Source of the DNA: JADCRZ01 sp037718865
GTDB taxonomy: Bacteria > Bacteroidota > Bacteroidia > Chitinophagales > Chitinophagaceae
Length of the DNA stretch: 64,000 bases
NCBI GenBank assembly: GCA_037718865.1
Contig: JBBJMP010000007.1
Location: 1-64,000, forward strand
Direction of reading: 5' to 3'
Position 1 is the first letter of the stretch, and every line of letters starts with the position of its first letter. This document shows, in pieces, positions 10,701-22,800 of this stretch. The notes beneath the pieces were generated by a model that saw only the letters and a list, made by a program, of their open reading frames with translations, was not told the origin of the DNA and did not search any database. The translations under genes were made by a program, and so were the position numbers.

Positions 10701-10831
10701 ATTTCCTGAAGTAATTGGGGTTCGATCTTTTTACCTTTTGAAAACTTCAACTGGAGGTCCCCGTTGTTTAATGAGATATGTATACCACTTCTCTTCGCGG
10801 AATGCAACAGATTAAAAGCTTTGCTAACCAT
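4772..10831 (-). CDS. Non-ribosomal peptide synthetase, module 10: docking-C-A(Val)-N-MT-T-E
   Basis: The 2019-residue protein is a single module. Residues 1-55 look like a TubC_N docking domain, expected to bind the C-terminus of the preceding 4649-residue protein. The C domain follows (HHIASDG), then an A domain with code DAFWLGGTFK (valine). An N-methyltransferase lies at about residues 990-1255, inserted between core motifs A8 and A9, with SAM motif EIGCGTG. The T domain carries Ser1490 in GGDS, the form usual before epimerases. The epimerization domain occupies about residues 1530-1990 (HHLAIDG, EGHGRE, and a TVGWFTS motif). The expected residue is N-methyl-D-valine. The gene begins 8 bp after the previous stop and ends 15 bp before the next start, so it is part of the operon. 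The A domain is almost base-for-base the same as two others in the window. Confidence 0.95.
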   Translation of the reverse strand: MVSKAFNLLHSAKRSGIHISLNNGDLQLKFSKGKKIEPQLLQEIKDNKKLITDFLSNNEWKSKKFEEFENELHHVDRDSIQQIPLSFSQERLWFIHRLEGSVQYHVSSVLRFNGLLNKEALSYALQTIVGRHEVLRTVIREAEGHGYQYVLDQNAWKLDIIDNPGYTEDHEGGQQFIQQLINTPFDLTKDYMLRASLISLHDGAHVLAVTVHHIASDGWSFSIIVKELIELYGSYVEGRPSQLLPLPLQYADYAIWQRKYLQGEVMDKKLGYWKQKLQDVADLQLPADYSRPAVWSTRGAVTSFRINKELSGQLQVLSQQYGTTLFMTLLAAFKVLLHRYTGQQDICVGSAIAGRQHQELEGLIGFFVNSLALRSDVSGNVSFLELLQQVKATTLEAYEHQEVPFETVVDAVVKERDMSRNPLFQVMFVLQNTPEVPQVQLGKLTLLNESFQHTAAKFDITFLLTETPVGLRATVEYCTDLYHEQTITRMMGHFQELLSAIVKQPDEKVGLLPMLTMAEEHQLVVEFNANESLYPKHRGITDLFEEQVSKTPAGTAVVFEGERLSYLQLDERSNQLAHYLRSRGVKEETLVPICIERSLEMIIGILGILKAGGAYVPIDAGYPEERISYMLKDIGCKLVVTTSDYVGVFEKENAEVVCMDRLGDVLRAFSRDKAVNATGPDSLAYVMYTSGSTGKPKGVMVEHRNVVSLVRGIDYVSLSKEDILLSTGSPSFDATTFEYWSMLLNGGQLILCTENKLLDSELLKEEIDSRGVTKMWFTSSWFNQLVETDISVFEGLGTILVGGEKLSEQHIKKLSQTYGDVEIINGYGPTENTTFSLTCKISGLQISGPIPIGRPLSNRRVYVLDEWQRLVPVGVAGELYLGGDGLGRGYLNRPELTAEKFIADPFNKEPGARLYKTGDLGRWLADGNIEYLGRIDDQVKIRGYRIEPGEIESVLNNLEEVSSACVVVNQDQAVTNKLIAYYTPSVEAVKLQELDLYQKRVENWRELYETEYSKAEEISDIDHEFNIVGWNDSFTGKEIPAEQMREWLDDIMNVILSQEPDRVLEIGCGTGLIYYRLAGHIQKYTGIDFSQVSVNQIISQISKGEKKYPPTDLKVGLAHEIKLEAGQEVDMIILNSIVQYFPGEKYLTDVLAKSISVLKGYGRIVIGDIRDNRLLKLFRSRLSLKKSKEDLSIGDFIWSVEQEVSREEELCVSPEYFYHLRSLFPEITHIDIQWKQAEYINELTLYRYTVTIYVGINNELMQPDWRSWDDITAKDIIIEQLNNGCTSIAIKDIPNPRFSKEILLEKGLKDKSISTVRGLSDYIAKEYEEGTIINEIISVAKSKSYQYRLLLNEDPLKINLFLHLGSYNCFVKQPYNEGDDLAKSITANVPLLRDIYTILKKDIYESLKEQLPDYMIPAELIAVPYLPLTSNGKVDRNFLKKCGEMHQSISLNYQAPVTLIEQQLATIWQELLGLEAVGIHDNFFELGGDSIITIQVVSRVKRLGYSLKPKDLFINQTVADLSIAISEHKKAKSDILGEQGRLTGVCRLLPIQQWYFEKESADVSHFNQSILLGLDKAVSEQALSRAFEQLTVHHDALRFKYFKSEGSWQQVYGSYKGGVIAVDLRSASEDSLRHLITEHAGLHQRGLDIEKGELIRVVWIQTPEAEPANRLLIVIHHLAIDGVSWRILLEDLEILLDASGKGQKADLGLKSSSVRQWYDALEKYGHSKTLLSQIDYWQQSVKNYYSLPVDNNYQGVIKVSDTRHHMVRLGTGHTQQLLQEVPRAYHTEINDILLGALARTLCEWSGRDNIIIGLEGHGREAIEEGTDTSRTVGWFTSLYPLLLNVGAGQGEGDLIKSVKEQLRRVPDKGLGYGVLKYINKEGSLQGKQSWEIVFNYLGQLDNVIREGKWLKGTGESTGANTSGNHAVSEKISVNGFIQGGQLVLSWSYSSLHYLEETVNRLESDYLYNLESLIAHCIEQQRSGVVYTPSDYGLSARVTYQELDRFLEREEDNIDNIMSF
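7967..9301. repeat. Repeat copy B: Val A-domain cassette in module 10
   Basis: It matches copy C at 29937-31271 with only two mismatches seen, both at the A8 end (7997 and 8033). The left border falls just before the inserted N-methyltransferase. On the other side, identity with copy D continues past 9301 to 9412, so copies B and D also share the C-domain end. Confidence 0.93.
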
Positions 10832-10839
10832 TTGTTGAT

Positions 10840-13800
10840 TTATATATTAATTACTTCGTAGGCTGTCGTATCCTCTTCCTTCGGAGCCTCATGCTCCCAT
10901 TCTAAATAGTTACTTAAGTCATTGATTGAAGTAAATTGAAACAAGACCTGAATAGGTATTGACAACATAAATCTTTTTTTAATGCGCGAGGCCATTTTCA
11001 TGACTAATAGTGAATGCCCTCCCAATTCGAAAAAGTTATCATATACTCCAACCGATGTTACGCCTAACAACTCCTGCCAGATCTCTGCCAAGGCAGCTTC
11101 CAGTTCATTACGGGGCGCTACATATTCATTATTTATCAGCTTACTGACATCAGGGTCAGGTAAGGCTTTCCGGTCTAACTTGCCGTTTGAGGTTAAGGGC
11201 AAATTCTCCAACTCTACCCAAAACGAGGGTACCATATATTCCGGCAGTTTACCCTTCAAATAGTTTGTTATCGCTCCTATATCAACTTCTTCATTAGGTA
11301 CCACATAACCCACGAGCCGATTATTTCCTATGTTATCTACTTTAACCAGCACCACTGCCTGACGCACTAAATTACTTTGGTTTAATACGCTTTCTATCTC
11401 CCCGGGCTCTATCCGATACCCTCTTATCTTAACTTGTTCATCTAACCTTCCGAGGTAATCAATATTACCATCGGTTAACCACCGGCCTAAATCGCCTGTC
11501 TTATACAATCTAGCTGCTCCATTCTTACTAAAGGGGCTGGTGATAAACTTTTCTGCTGTTAACTCAGGACGGTTTAAATAACCGCGCGCTAACCCTGCAC
11601 CACCTATGCATATTTCCCCGGCAACTCCTATAGGAACCAGCTGGTTTTCCTTGTCTATAATTTGAATGACCGTATTTGCAATAGGAGTTCCGATTAAAAC
11701 TTTCTGACTGCTCTCTAACTTCTTAACGGCCGACCATATGGTTGTTTCAGTGGGGCCATACAGATTATATACACTTCCCATTCCTGTTAGCTGATCTTTA
11801 AGACTTTCCTTTACTGCTTCACCTCCTATAAGAATTTTTACCAGCTCTTTATTTTCCCATTCACTATCCAATAATAATTGCCATGTCGATGGCGTGCCTT
11901 GCATATGTGACGGACAATAATCAGCTATGCTCTTTGCTAATTTGAATCCGTCTCTCGTTACTTCTCCCGGCACAACGATCAATTTTCCTCCGCATATCAG
12001 CGGCATGTAAAATTCCAAATAACATATATCGAAACTAAATGTCGTAACTGATAGAAAACTGGAATCTGATTTAAACTGAACTTTATTTGATATGCTTAAT
12101 AATAAGTTAACTACGCTTCTATGTTCTATCATTACCCCTTTTGGCTTACCTGTTGAGCCGGAAGTATAGATTACATAGGCCAGCTGATGTGGTTCAACCT
12201 CTGTTGGTAAATTGTCAGCTGACTGCACGGTGATATCAGACCAATCGCTGTCTAATTCAATCATTTCGATGTCCCCGATCGACTGTAATTTTGATCTGCT
12301 CTCTTTGCTGGTTATGATTATTGAAGCTCCGGTATTATCCAACATGTAACTTATCCGGTCTGGAGGATAAGCAGGATCTATAGGTACATACGCGCCGCCT
12401 GCCTTTAATATCCCCAATATCCCTACGATCATTTCCTGGCTACGCTCTATACATATTGGTACCAGCGTTTCCTTTTTCACCCCTTTGCTACTTAAGTAAC
12501 GGGCTAACTGGTTAGATTTTTTATTTAAATCCTGATAGGTAAGTTCTTGCTCTTCAAAAATCAGTGCAATGCTTTGAGGAGTTTTTGCTACCTGTTCTTC
12601 GAATAGATCTGTTATACTCTTGTCCTGCGGATATCCGGTTTGCGTATCGTTGAACTTTTCAAGCAATTGATGAACTTCGGCACCGCTTAGCATTGGCAAA
12701 ATTCCTATTCTTTGATCCGGGGCTTTTACAATGGAACCAAGCAACTCTTTAAAATGAGCCATCATCCGGACTATCGTCTCCTCCCTATACAAGTCGGTGC
12801 AATACTCTACTGAAACTTGCAGGCCATGAGTAGTCTCGGCTACGTAAAACGTTATATCAAATTTTGCACTATCGTATGTAAATGCCTCCCGTGACAATTG
12901 CAAATCTCCCAAATGTAACTCCTGAACTTCGGGTATATTCTGCAATACAAACATCACCTGGAAAAGCGAACTCCTGCTCAGGTCCCTTTCCTTTACCACT
13001 GCTTCTACAACCTTTTCAAATGGCACCTCCTGGTGATCGTAAGCTTCGAGTGTAGTTACCCTTACCTGCTGCAATAGTTGGATAAATGATTCCTCACCGC
13101 TTACTTCGTTACGCAAGGCCAGGGTATTTACGAAAAAGCCAATTAACCTTTCTACCTCCAACTGAGTTCTATTGGCTGTTGGAGTGCCCACACAGATATC
13201 CGTCTGACCACTATACCGGTGCAGCAACACATTAAATACAGCCACTAAAGTCATAAACATCGTTGCGCCCTGCTGCTGACTTAACAGCTGCAACTCTTCG
13301 GACAGCCCTTTATCTATGCTGAAGCGCACAATGGCTCCTTTGGTGCTTTGAACTGCAGGCCTTACATAATCAGTAGGCAGTTCGAGGGGTGTTACGCCTT
13401 GCAGCTTTTGTTTCCAGTAACTAATCTTATTATTAAATACATCACCATGCAAGTATGTACGTTGCCAGATCGAATAGTCGGCATACTGTATTTCCAGCGG
13501 CAACAAATCAACAGCGCGATTTTCTTCATAAGCACTGTATAAATGTGCAACCTCGTTTACAATAATAGATGTTGACCACCCATCAGAAGCAATATGATGA
13601 ATTGTTATTAACAGCACATGTTCCTCATCATTCAGGAAGATCAAATAACCCTTTATCATGTAATCCTTTGACAGATCAAAAGGCTCATTAACCAATTGTC
13701 GCAGGTATTTTTGTAAAGCCTCATGATCTTCCCGGTATGCTGAACCATCAATACTAGTTAACTGCCATCCGTTTTTCTCTTTAATACACTGATAAGCCTG

Positions 13801-16800
13801 GCCTTCTTCTTCAAGAAAGACCGTTCTCAGCACTTCGTGACGATTTACTAAGTTCTGCAACGAATACTCTAATGCTTTTTTATTTAACTTCCCTTTCAGT
13901 CTCAAAACCGCTGGAATATGATACTGAATACTGCCGCCTAAGGAGTCAATAAACCAAACACGCTCCTGGCTAAAAGATAAAGGAATCTGTTGAGGCCTTG
14001 CCTGCATTGCAATAGCCGGAAGCAGTAAACCTTTGCTTTGATATTTCAGATGACCGGCCAACTCAGCTATTGTGGGATGGCCAAACAGGTCTTTAATGGA
14101 GAGCTCCACTTCGAGCTTGTTGCGAACGGCCGATATTACTCTCACCGCCAGCAAGGAATGCCCTCCCAGTTCAAAAAAGTTATTATGAATTCCTACACGC
14201 TCTAACCCCAGTAGCTCCTGCCAGATGTTTGCGAGCTCCTGTTCTACCTCGGTGCCTGGGGGTTGATAGTTGAATTTATTGATTCCTCCTCCGTCTCGTA
14301 ATTCGCTTAAAAATTTACGATCTATCTTGCCATTGCTGGTTAGTGGCAACTGACCCAAGGCCGTCAACTCTAAGGGCACCATGTATTCGGGTAGGCGTTG
14401 CTGCAGTATCGACCTAATGTCATTAACCAATAAAGAGCCAATGTTTGTAAATAAAGGAATATTCGTAAATATAGGATTGCCCGAATAGCCCTTTTCATTA
14501 TAAACCTGTTCAATAAAAGTATGTTCCTGATTGAGTTCTATCAGAATATTTACAAGAAGGGGATCTTCGTCCAGTAAAAGTCTGTATTGATAACCATTGG
14601 CTTTGGCAGCATTCAGGATCATGTTTATCTCTACGCTTTCTTTATCTTCCTTCTCAATATCCTGTAAAAGATCGCGCACTGTATTAAGTGATGTATCCTT
14701 TAAGGCCTCGTCCACAAGTCTTTCTCTCCATAAACGTGGATTTGAAACATCTTTTAAAGCCACATGAGTACACCCTTCCTGCAATTGAGATATAATGCTT
14801 TGTTTATCTGCAAGATCTTTCCAGAGCTTCCATTCCGGCTTAATCAACTTTTTTTCAACCCCTACATATATGACTACGGTATAGCGGTATAAGGTGAGTT
14901 CATTAACATAGGATCCCTGCTTCCATTGTATCTCAACATGGGTGATCTGAGGATAGAGCGATTTCAGTCTGTAAAAATACTCAGGGGAAAAACAAAGTTC
15001 CTCTTCTTTGAGCATCTCCTGCTCAACTGTCCATTTAAACTCCTTTATGCTTACAGCGTGGGAAATTTTCATCGCAGTAAGACGGCTTTTAAACAATTTT
15101 AGTAAGCGATTGTCGCGTACATCACCGATGATGATGCGCCCCCGGCCTTTTAAAAGAGATATGCTTTTGGCGATAATATCGCTCATGTAATCCTCTCCGG
15201 GGAAATATTGAACAATAGAATTTAATATGATCGTATCGACCTGTTCTTCGTCTTTTATGATAACCTCGTGGGCAGAACATACCTTTAATTCAGTAGGTCC
15301 ATAGTCTCTTAACCCCTTACTAATATGTTGGGCAATCTGATTGATACAGGAACTGGAAAAATCTGTACCGGTATATTTTTTTACATTTCCCGCTAACTGA
15401 TAATAAATTAATCCTGTTCCGCAGCCAATCTCAAGGACATTCGCCGGCTGCTCCGCTAAGATCACTTCTGTTATGTCCTGCAGCCAGTCACGCATTTGTT
15501 CTGCCGGAATTTTACTGCCGGTAAAACTGTCGTTCCAGCCAACTATATTAAATTCCTGGTCGACACTTTCTTCTTCTTCCGTTTTTGCGTACTCAATATT
15601 ATAAAGTTCTTTCCATCCGGCTATCTGTCGCTGGTAAAGTTCGCGTTCTTTGTCTTTTACTACTTGCCAGTCAGGTACTACATAACATACCAGTCGATGG
15701 TTAGCCTCTCTATCTTCTTTTTTCAAGACTACCGCCTGGTTCACTGATTCAATCTGCTGAAGCACGCTTTCTATTTCTCCCAGTTCAATCCGGTAACCTC
15801 TTATTTTTACCTGATCGTCTATTCTTCCCAGGTATTCTATAGTTCCATCGGCTAACCATCGGCCTAAGTCGCCTGTTTTGTATAATCTGGACCCTGTAAC
15901 CTGATCAAACGGAGTTTTAAGAAATTTTTCCGCTGTTAATTCCTCACGGTTTAGATAACCTCTGGCCAGGCCCGCTCCTCCTATATATAACTCGCCTCCA
16001 ACGCCTATCGGAACCAGATTTTGATTATTATCCAGAATGTAAGCACTTAAAGTAGGTATTGGCTTTCCAATTATATTTCTGCTTTCCTGAATCTGCTTCC
16101 ATTCGATTTCCTGATACGTTACATGAACAGTTGTCTCCGTAATACCATACATGTTGATTAACCGGCAATTAGTATATGCCTGTTTCCAGGGTTGCAATTT
16201 AGCGGCATTAAGAGCTTCCCCTCCAAAAATCACATACCTTACAGGTACTGCATCTACCTTGTTTACCAGACAGTCTTGCAAAACATAAAAGGCTGAAGGT
16301 GTTTGATTAAGAATGGTCACTTTTTCAGTAAGCAATAGTTCTGAAAAAAGTATCGTATCCCTGGTTACATAGGCCGGAACTATCACCAGCCGACCACCAT
16401 AAAATAATGCTCCATACATCTCCCAAACTGAAAAGTCAAAGCAAAACGAATGGAACATTGTCCATACATCCCTCTCATTAAAATCATACAGGGGCGATGC
16501 TGTTTTAAACAACCTGATCACATTGTTATGTGCTATCATTGCCCCTTTGGGCTTGCCGGTGGAGCCTGATGTATAAATCACATAGGCAAGATGGTGGGCT
16601 TCGATAACGGCATGTATATTGGTTGTTTCCTCTTTTTTAATCACGTCCCAGTGACTGTCCAGGTCAATAATTTCCACCTCTTTTGCAATAGCTAATTTCG
16701 CTTTACTGTCCTGGCTGCTTACTACTATAGTAGCCCGGGTGTCTTCCAGCATATATCGTATTCGCTCCTCGGGATATTGCGGATCTATAGGCACATAAAC

Positions 16801-19800
16801 ACCCCCGGCTTTTAGAATACCCAATATGCCTATAATCATCTCCAGCGACCGTTCTATGCATATTGGTACAAGTGTCTCCGCTTTCACTCCCTTGTTTTTC
16901 AGGTAGTGACTCAGCTGATTAGCACGCTCATTGAGTTCACGGTAGGTCAACTGTTCCTGCTCCAGGGTCACTGCAATCGCTTGTGGACTTCGCGCTACCT
17001 GTTCTTCAAATAGGTCTACTATCGTCTTGTCCTTTGGATAATCTACAACCGTATCATTAAATTCCACCAGCAACTGATGTTCCTCGGCACTGCTCAATAT
17101 GCGCAACGTTTCTATGCTTTCTTCCGGTTGTTTTATAATGGAGCTAATCAATTCCTTAAAATGATCCATCATCCGTTCTATTGTCGCCTCTTTAAACAGA
17201 TCCGTACAGTACTCCACAGAGCCCTGCAGACCATTCGCAGTCTCAGTTATCCTGAAGCTTAAATCAAACTGGGCCGTGGTATGTTTAACTTCATTGTCAG
17301 ACAATTGCAATTCTCCCAAACGCAAGTGCGGAACCTTTGGAGTGTTCTGCAATACAAACATCACCTGGAACAACGGGTTCCTGCTCATGTCTCTTTGCTT
17401 CACCACTGCATCTACAACGGTTTCAAAGGGCACCTCCTGGTGCTCATAGGCCTCCAGTATAGTCGTTTTTACCTGTTGCAGAAATTCTGTGAAAGACTTC
17501 TTGCCACTTATCTCAGAGCGAAGCGCCAGGGAATTTACAAAAAAGCCGATCAAGCCTTCCACCTCCTGCTGTTGACGACCTGCAATAGCACTGCCCACGC
17601 AAATATCTTCCTGATTACTGTAGCGGTACATCAATACCTTGAATACTGCCAGCAAGGTCATAAACATGGTGGTGCCCTGTTGCTGGCTCAAAGCCTGTAT
17701 CTGCCCGGTTAACTCTTTATCGATTCTAAATCCCTTAATAGCTCCCCTCGTGCTCCATATAGCAGGCCTTGCGTAATCAGTGAGCAGCTGCAGCGGCGCT
17801 ACGCCTTGCAGTTTGTCCTTCCAGTATGCGATCTTTTTATCGAGAATCTCTCCATGCAAGTACCGCCGTTGCCAGATTGCATAATCTGCATACTGAATCT
17901 CCAAGGAGGCTAATTGCGCGGGACGATTTTCCGCATAGGCACCATATAACTCCGCTAATTCCTTTATAATAATGGATATGGACCAGCCATCGGATGCGAT
18001 ATGGTGCACCGTTACCACAAGTACATGCTCCTTATTGTTGAGGCCGATCAAAGTAGCACGTAGCATATGATCTTCAGACAAATCAAAAGGAGCTTTGATC
18101 AGTTGTTCGATGTACTGCTGCAACTCTTCGCTTCCTTCCTTATACCCCAAACCCTCAACAATATTTAACTGCCATCCATCCTGGTCCAGTACATATTGAA
18201 AGCCCTGACCTTCAGTATCGCGGATCACCGTGCGTAACACTTGGTGACGGGACACGATCGTTTTTAAGGCATTTTCCAAAGCATCCCTGTTCAGATTCCC
18301 TTTCAATCCCAACACCGCTGGCATATGATACTGTATACTGCCTTCCAGACGGTCAATAAACCACAAACGTTCCTGGCTGAAGGAAAGAGGGATACGTTCA
18401 GGCTTTGAATGCACCTCGATAGCTGGAAGTGATAGTCCTTTGCGTTGACCACCCACATGCTCAGCCAATCCTGCAATTGTTGGATGTATAAACAACGTCT
18501 TAATAGCCAGTTCCACTTGAAGATGTCTGCGAATAGAGGATACCACCCGCATAGCCAACAGGGAATGACCCCCCAGCTCAAAAAAATTGTCGTTTACTCC
18601 TGCCCGTTCTACATGAAGCAGTTCCTGCCAAATCTCTGCTAATTTCGTCTCCAGTTCATTTCGGGGAGCTACATATTGGTCAGTGAACAATTCGCTGGCA
18701 TACGGCTCAGGTAATACTTTCTTATCTATTTTACCATTAGCAGTTAATGGCATTTTCTCCAGTTCTACCCATAAGGCAGGCACCATATATTCCGGCAGTC
18801 TGGCCTGTAAAAAAGAACCGATTGCTTCTCTATCAAATTTTCCATCGGGAACTACATACCCCACTAAACGTTTGTTACCTTCTTTATCTTCCCTTGCCAA
18901 CACCACAGCCTGACTTACTAACTCACACCCTTGCAGCACCATCTCTATTTCTCCCAGTTCAATCCTATAACCCCTGATCTTCACCTGGTCGTCTATTCTT
19001 CCCAGGTACTCTATATTGCCATCTGCTGACCACCGCCCAAGGTCTCCTGTTTTATACATCCGCGCTTCTACATCTTCATTGAAGGGGTCCTTCACAAACT
19101 TTTCCGCCGTTAATTCTTCACGGTTCAAATAACCACGCGCCACCTGAACTCCTCTAATAGTTATTTCACCGTAAACGCCTATGGGGCATAGCTGACCTTC
19201 GCTCGAAATATATATCTGTGTGTTAGCAATTGGCTTGCCTATTGGGGGCAGCGGGCATAACCTGAAATTGGTACTCACCGTATAACTGCTTACAACGTGC
19301 GCTTCGGTAGGTCCATACTGATTTATCAGCCTGATATCGTACTTGTTAATAAAATCCTGGATATCTTCTGTAAACTTTAACTGCTCTCCGGCTACTATCA
19401 CCTCCTGCAGGCCAACGGAAGGATTCGAAATAGAGCGGGCATATTCCGCCAGATTCTTTAAAACTATATAGGGGATGAATAAATGCGTAATGCTGTATTC
19501 GAAAATATCTTCCAGCACTTTAGACAAATCCTTACGACGCTCTGAAGTTATCAGGTACAGTGTGCTTCCCCAACACAGCGTTGAAAAAATTTCCTGAAAA
19601 CTTACATCAAAATTCAGACTAGCGAATTGTAAAACCCTCCTGCTATCGTTTGTAAATTGTTTCTGTTGCCAAATTAATAAATTCACCAGAGCACCAACAG
19701 GCATTTTTACGCCTTTAGGTTTTCCGGTTGAGCCGGAAGTATACAATACATAGGCAAGGTGATGGGCCCGGGCAGTGCTTTCAATATTTTCCAGCGGCGC

Positions 19801-22800
19801 TTTATTAATTAAAGACCATTCCGCGTCTAACTCTACAAATTCAACTTTCATTTTATCGGGCATCCTGGATTTACTCTCCTGCTTACAGACAACTATGGCG
19901 GCCCCGGTATCTTGAAGTATATAGTGAATCCGCTCTAAAGGATAATCCGGATCAATAGGCACATAGGCCCCCCCTGCTTTTAATATACCCAATATACCTA
20001 CGATCATCTCTACGGATCGCTCGATACATATTGGAACAAGCGTATCTTCTTTTACCCCCTTACTCCTTAAGTAGTAAGCAAGTTGATTGGCTCTTTGATT
20101 TAACAGCAGATAAGAGAATTGTTTGCCCTCGAAGATCACTGCAATGTCATCAGGCGTCTTCAACACCTGTTCCTCAAATAAATCTATAATGGTCTTGCCT
20201 TTTGGATAGTCAACAGCCGTATCATTGAACTCAACCACCAACTGCCGTTCCTCAGCCTTAGTAAGCATGGGCAACTCTGCGATCTTCCGCTGTGGCTGGC
20301 TTACAACAGAGCTAACCAACTCCTTAAAATGACCTATCATCCTCTCCACAGTCTGTTCACTATATAATTCAGTTGAGTATTCTATTGCCCCCTGCAGCCC
20401 AAATGAAGTCTCCGTAATAAATAAGGTCAGATCAAATTTCGATGTTGTATGTTCATAACCTTCTGTAGATATGATCAGATCTTTTAAATGACGCTCCGGA
20501 ACCTCCGATGTGTTTTGCCATACGAACATCACCTGGAAAAGTGGGCTTCTGCTCATGTCTCTTTGGGTTACTACAGCATTAACCACTTTCTCAAAAGGAA
20601 CTTCCTGATGCTCATATGCTTCCAAAGTTGTTGTCTTGACCTGCTGCAATAAGTCGGCAAATAAAGTATCCCCATTCACTGCAGTGCGCAGAGCAAGAGT
20701 GTTGACAAAAAAGCCAATAAGTTTCTCAACTTCCTGCTGCTGGCGGCCTGCAATAGGACTGCCAACACAGATATCCTGCTGACCGCTGTAGCGGTGCAGC
20801 AACACCTTAAATGCCGATAGCAAAGTCATGAACATTGTTGTGCCCTGCTCCTGACTTAAGACCTGTAATTGTTCTGACAACCCTTTTTCTATCGTGAAAT
20901 TTACTATACCCCCGTTAGTACTTTGAACAGCCGGCCTGCTAAAATCGGCAGGCAACTGCAGTAAGGCTACACCCTGCAGCTTTTTCTTCCAATATCCTAA
21001 CTTCCTGCCCAGTATCTCACCCTGCAAATACTTCCGCTGCCACATCGCATAGTCGGCATACTGTGTCGCCAGGGAGGCTAATTGCATCGGACGATTTTCA
21101 ACATAAGAGCCATATAACTCTGCTACTTCATTTACAAGGATAGATCTTGACCATGCATCCGAAGCAATATGATGAAGCGTTATCACGAGGAGGTGATAAT
21201 CTTCGTTGATTAAGATCAGCGAAGCACGCAACATGTGATCTTCTGACAAGTCAAAAGGCTTATTAATTAACCCCTCTATATACGAATTTAAAGCCTCAGA
21301 ATCCTGGTAGTATCTATTATCATTGACAATAACCAACTGCCATGAATCTTTATCCTTAATATATTGAAAGGCCTCTCCATCCTCCTGACGGATCACTGTT
21401 CTGAGTACTTCATGACGGCTAACTATGGTGTATAACGCATATGCTAATGCATCTATATTTAACTTCCCCCTTAATCCCAAGACGGCCGGTATATGGTACT
21501 GAACACTGCCTTCCAGGCGGTCGATAAACCACAACCGCTCCTGACTGAACGATAAAGGAATCTGTTGAGGTCGGGCTTTTACCACCTCGATGGAAGGAAG
21601 GATTGTAGTCTCTGACGGTCTTTGCAGTTTGCCGGCAAGCGAAGCTATCGTGGGATAATCAAAAATATCAACAATAGGCATCTCCACTTTGAACTCTTTA
21701 CGAATGGCGGAGATTAACCGCACAGCTAACAGTGAATGTCCGCCCAACTCAAAAAAATCATCGTTTATCCCTACCTGTTCAATCTCCAGCACTTCCTGCC
21801 AAATCTCCACTAATTTGGCTTCTACCTCATTGCCGGGCGCTACATACTGGTTACTCAACATTTCACTGGCATCTGGATCTGGTAATGCTTTTCTGTCTAT
21901 TTTTCCATTTGCAGTTAATGGCAATTTCTCCATCTCTACCCACAGGGCAGGCACCATGTACTCAGGAAGCGTATCCCTTAAATAAGAACTGATTGCTTCT
22001 TTATCAAATATTCCATCTTCAGGCACTACATAACCAACCAATCTCCGTTCACCTTCCTTATCCTCCCTTGCCAGCACTACTCCCTGGCTCACTAAATCAC
22101 TTTGCTGCAGCACGCTCTCTATCTCTCCCAACTCAATGCGGTAACCCCGGATCTTCACCTGATCATCAACACGGCCTATAAACTCTATATTTCCATCAGG
22201 CAGATATCTTACCAAATCCCCCGTTGCGTACATCAGCGATCCGCCCTGCCTGTTAAATGGATTCCCGATAAATTTTTCGCGCGTTAAATCCCCCTTATTA
22301 ACATACCCTTTTGCAAGACCATCTCCCGCTATATATAACTGACCTGCAACTCCTATGGGACACAACTCTAAGACCCGGCTTAAAACATAAACATGCGTAT
22401 TGGAAAAGGGCTTGCCTATAGGTATCGTACCAGTGTACTCAACATCAGCCTTTACAACATGCAGCAGCTTCCCGATAGTTGTTTCTGTAGGACCGTAATG
22501 ATTAACAACCGTGCAATCCGAGCCCGATAATCCGATTACCTTAACCACCTGGGCCTGAAGTGCCTCTCCTCCAAATACCAGTAACTTACGGGGCAGTAAT
22601 AACCGTTGATCCATTCCCAGGGCTTTCCAGTGTGATGGAACTATTTTTAAACAATCTATTGCATGCTCTTTAAAATATGTATGAAGAATTTCAACGTTAC
22701 TGACCGCTTCTTTGGAAAACACGTGTAACGATCCCCCTGTTACCAGAGAACTATATATAACTGTATTGCCAAGATCCGTAGCAATGGTGGACACCAAAGC

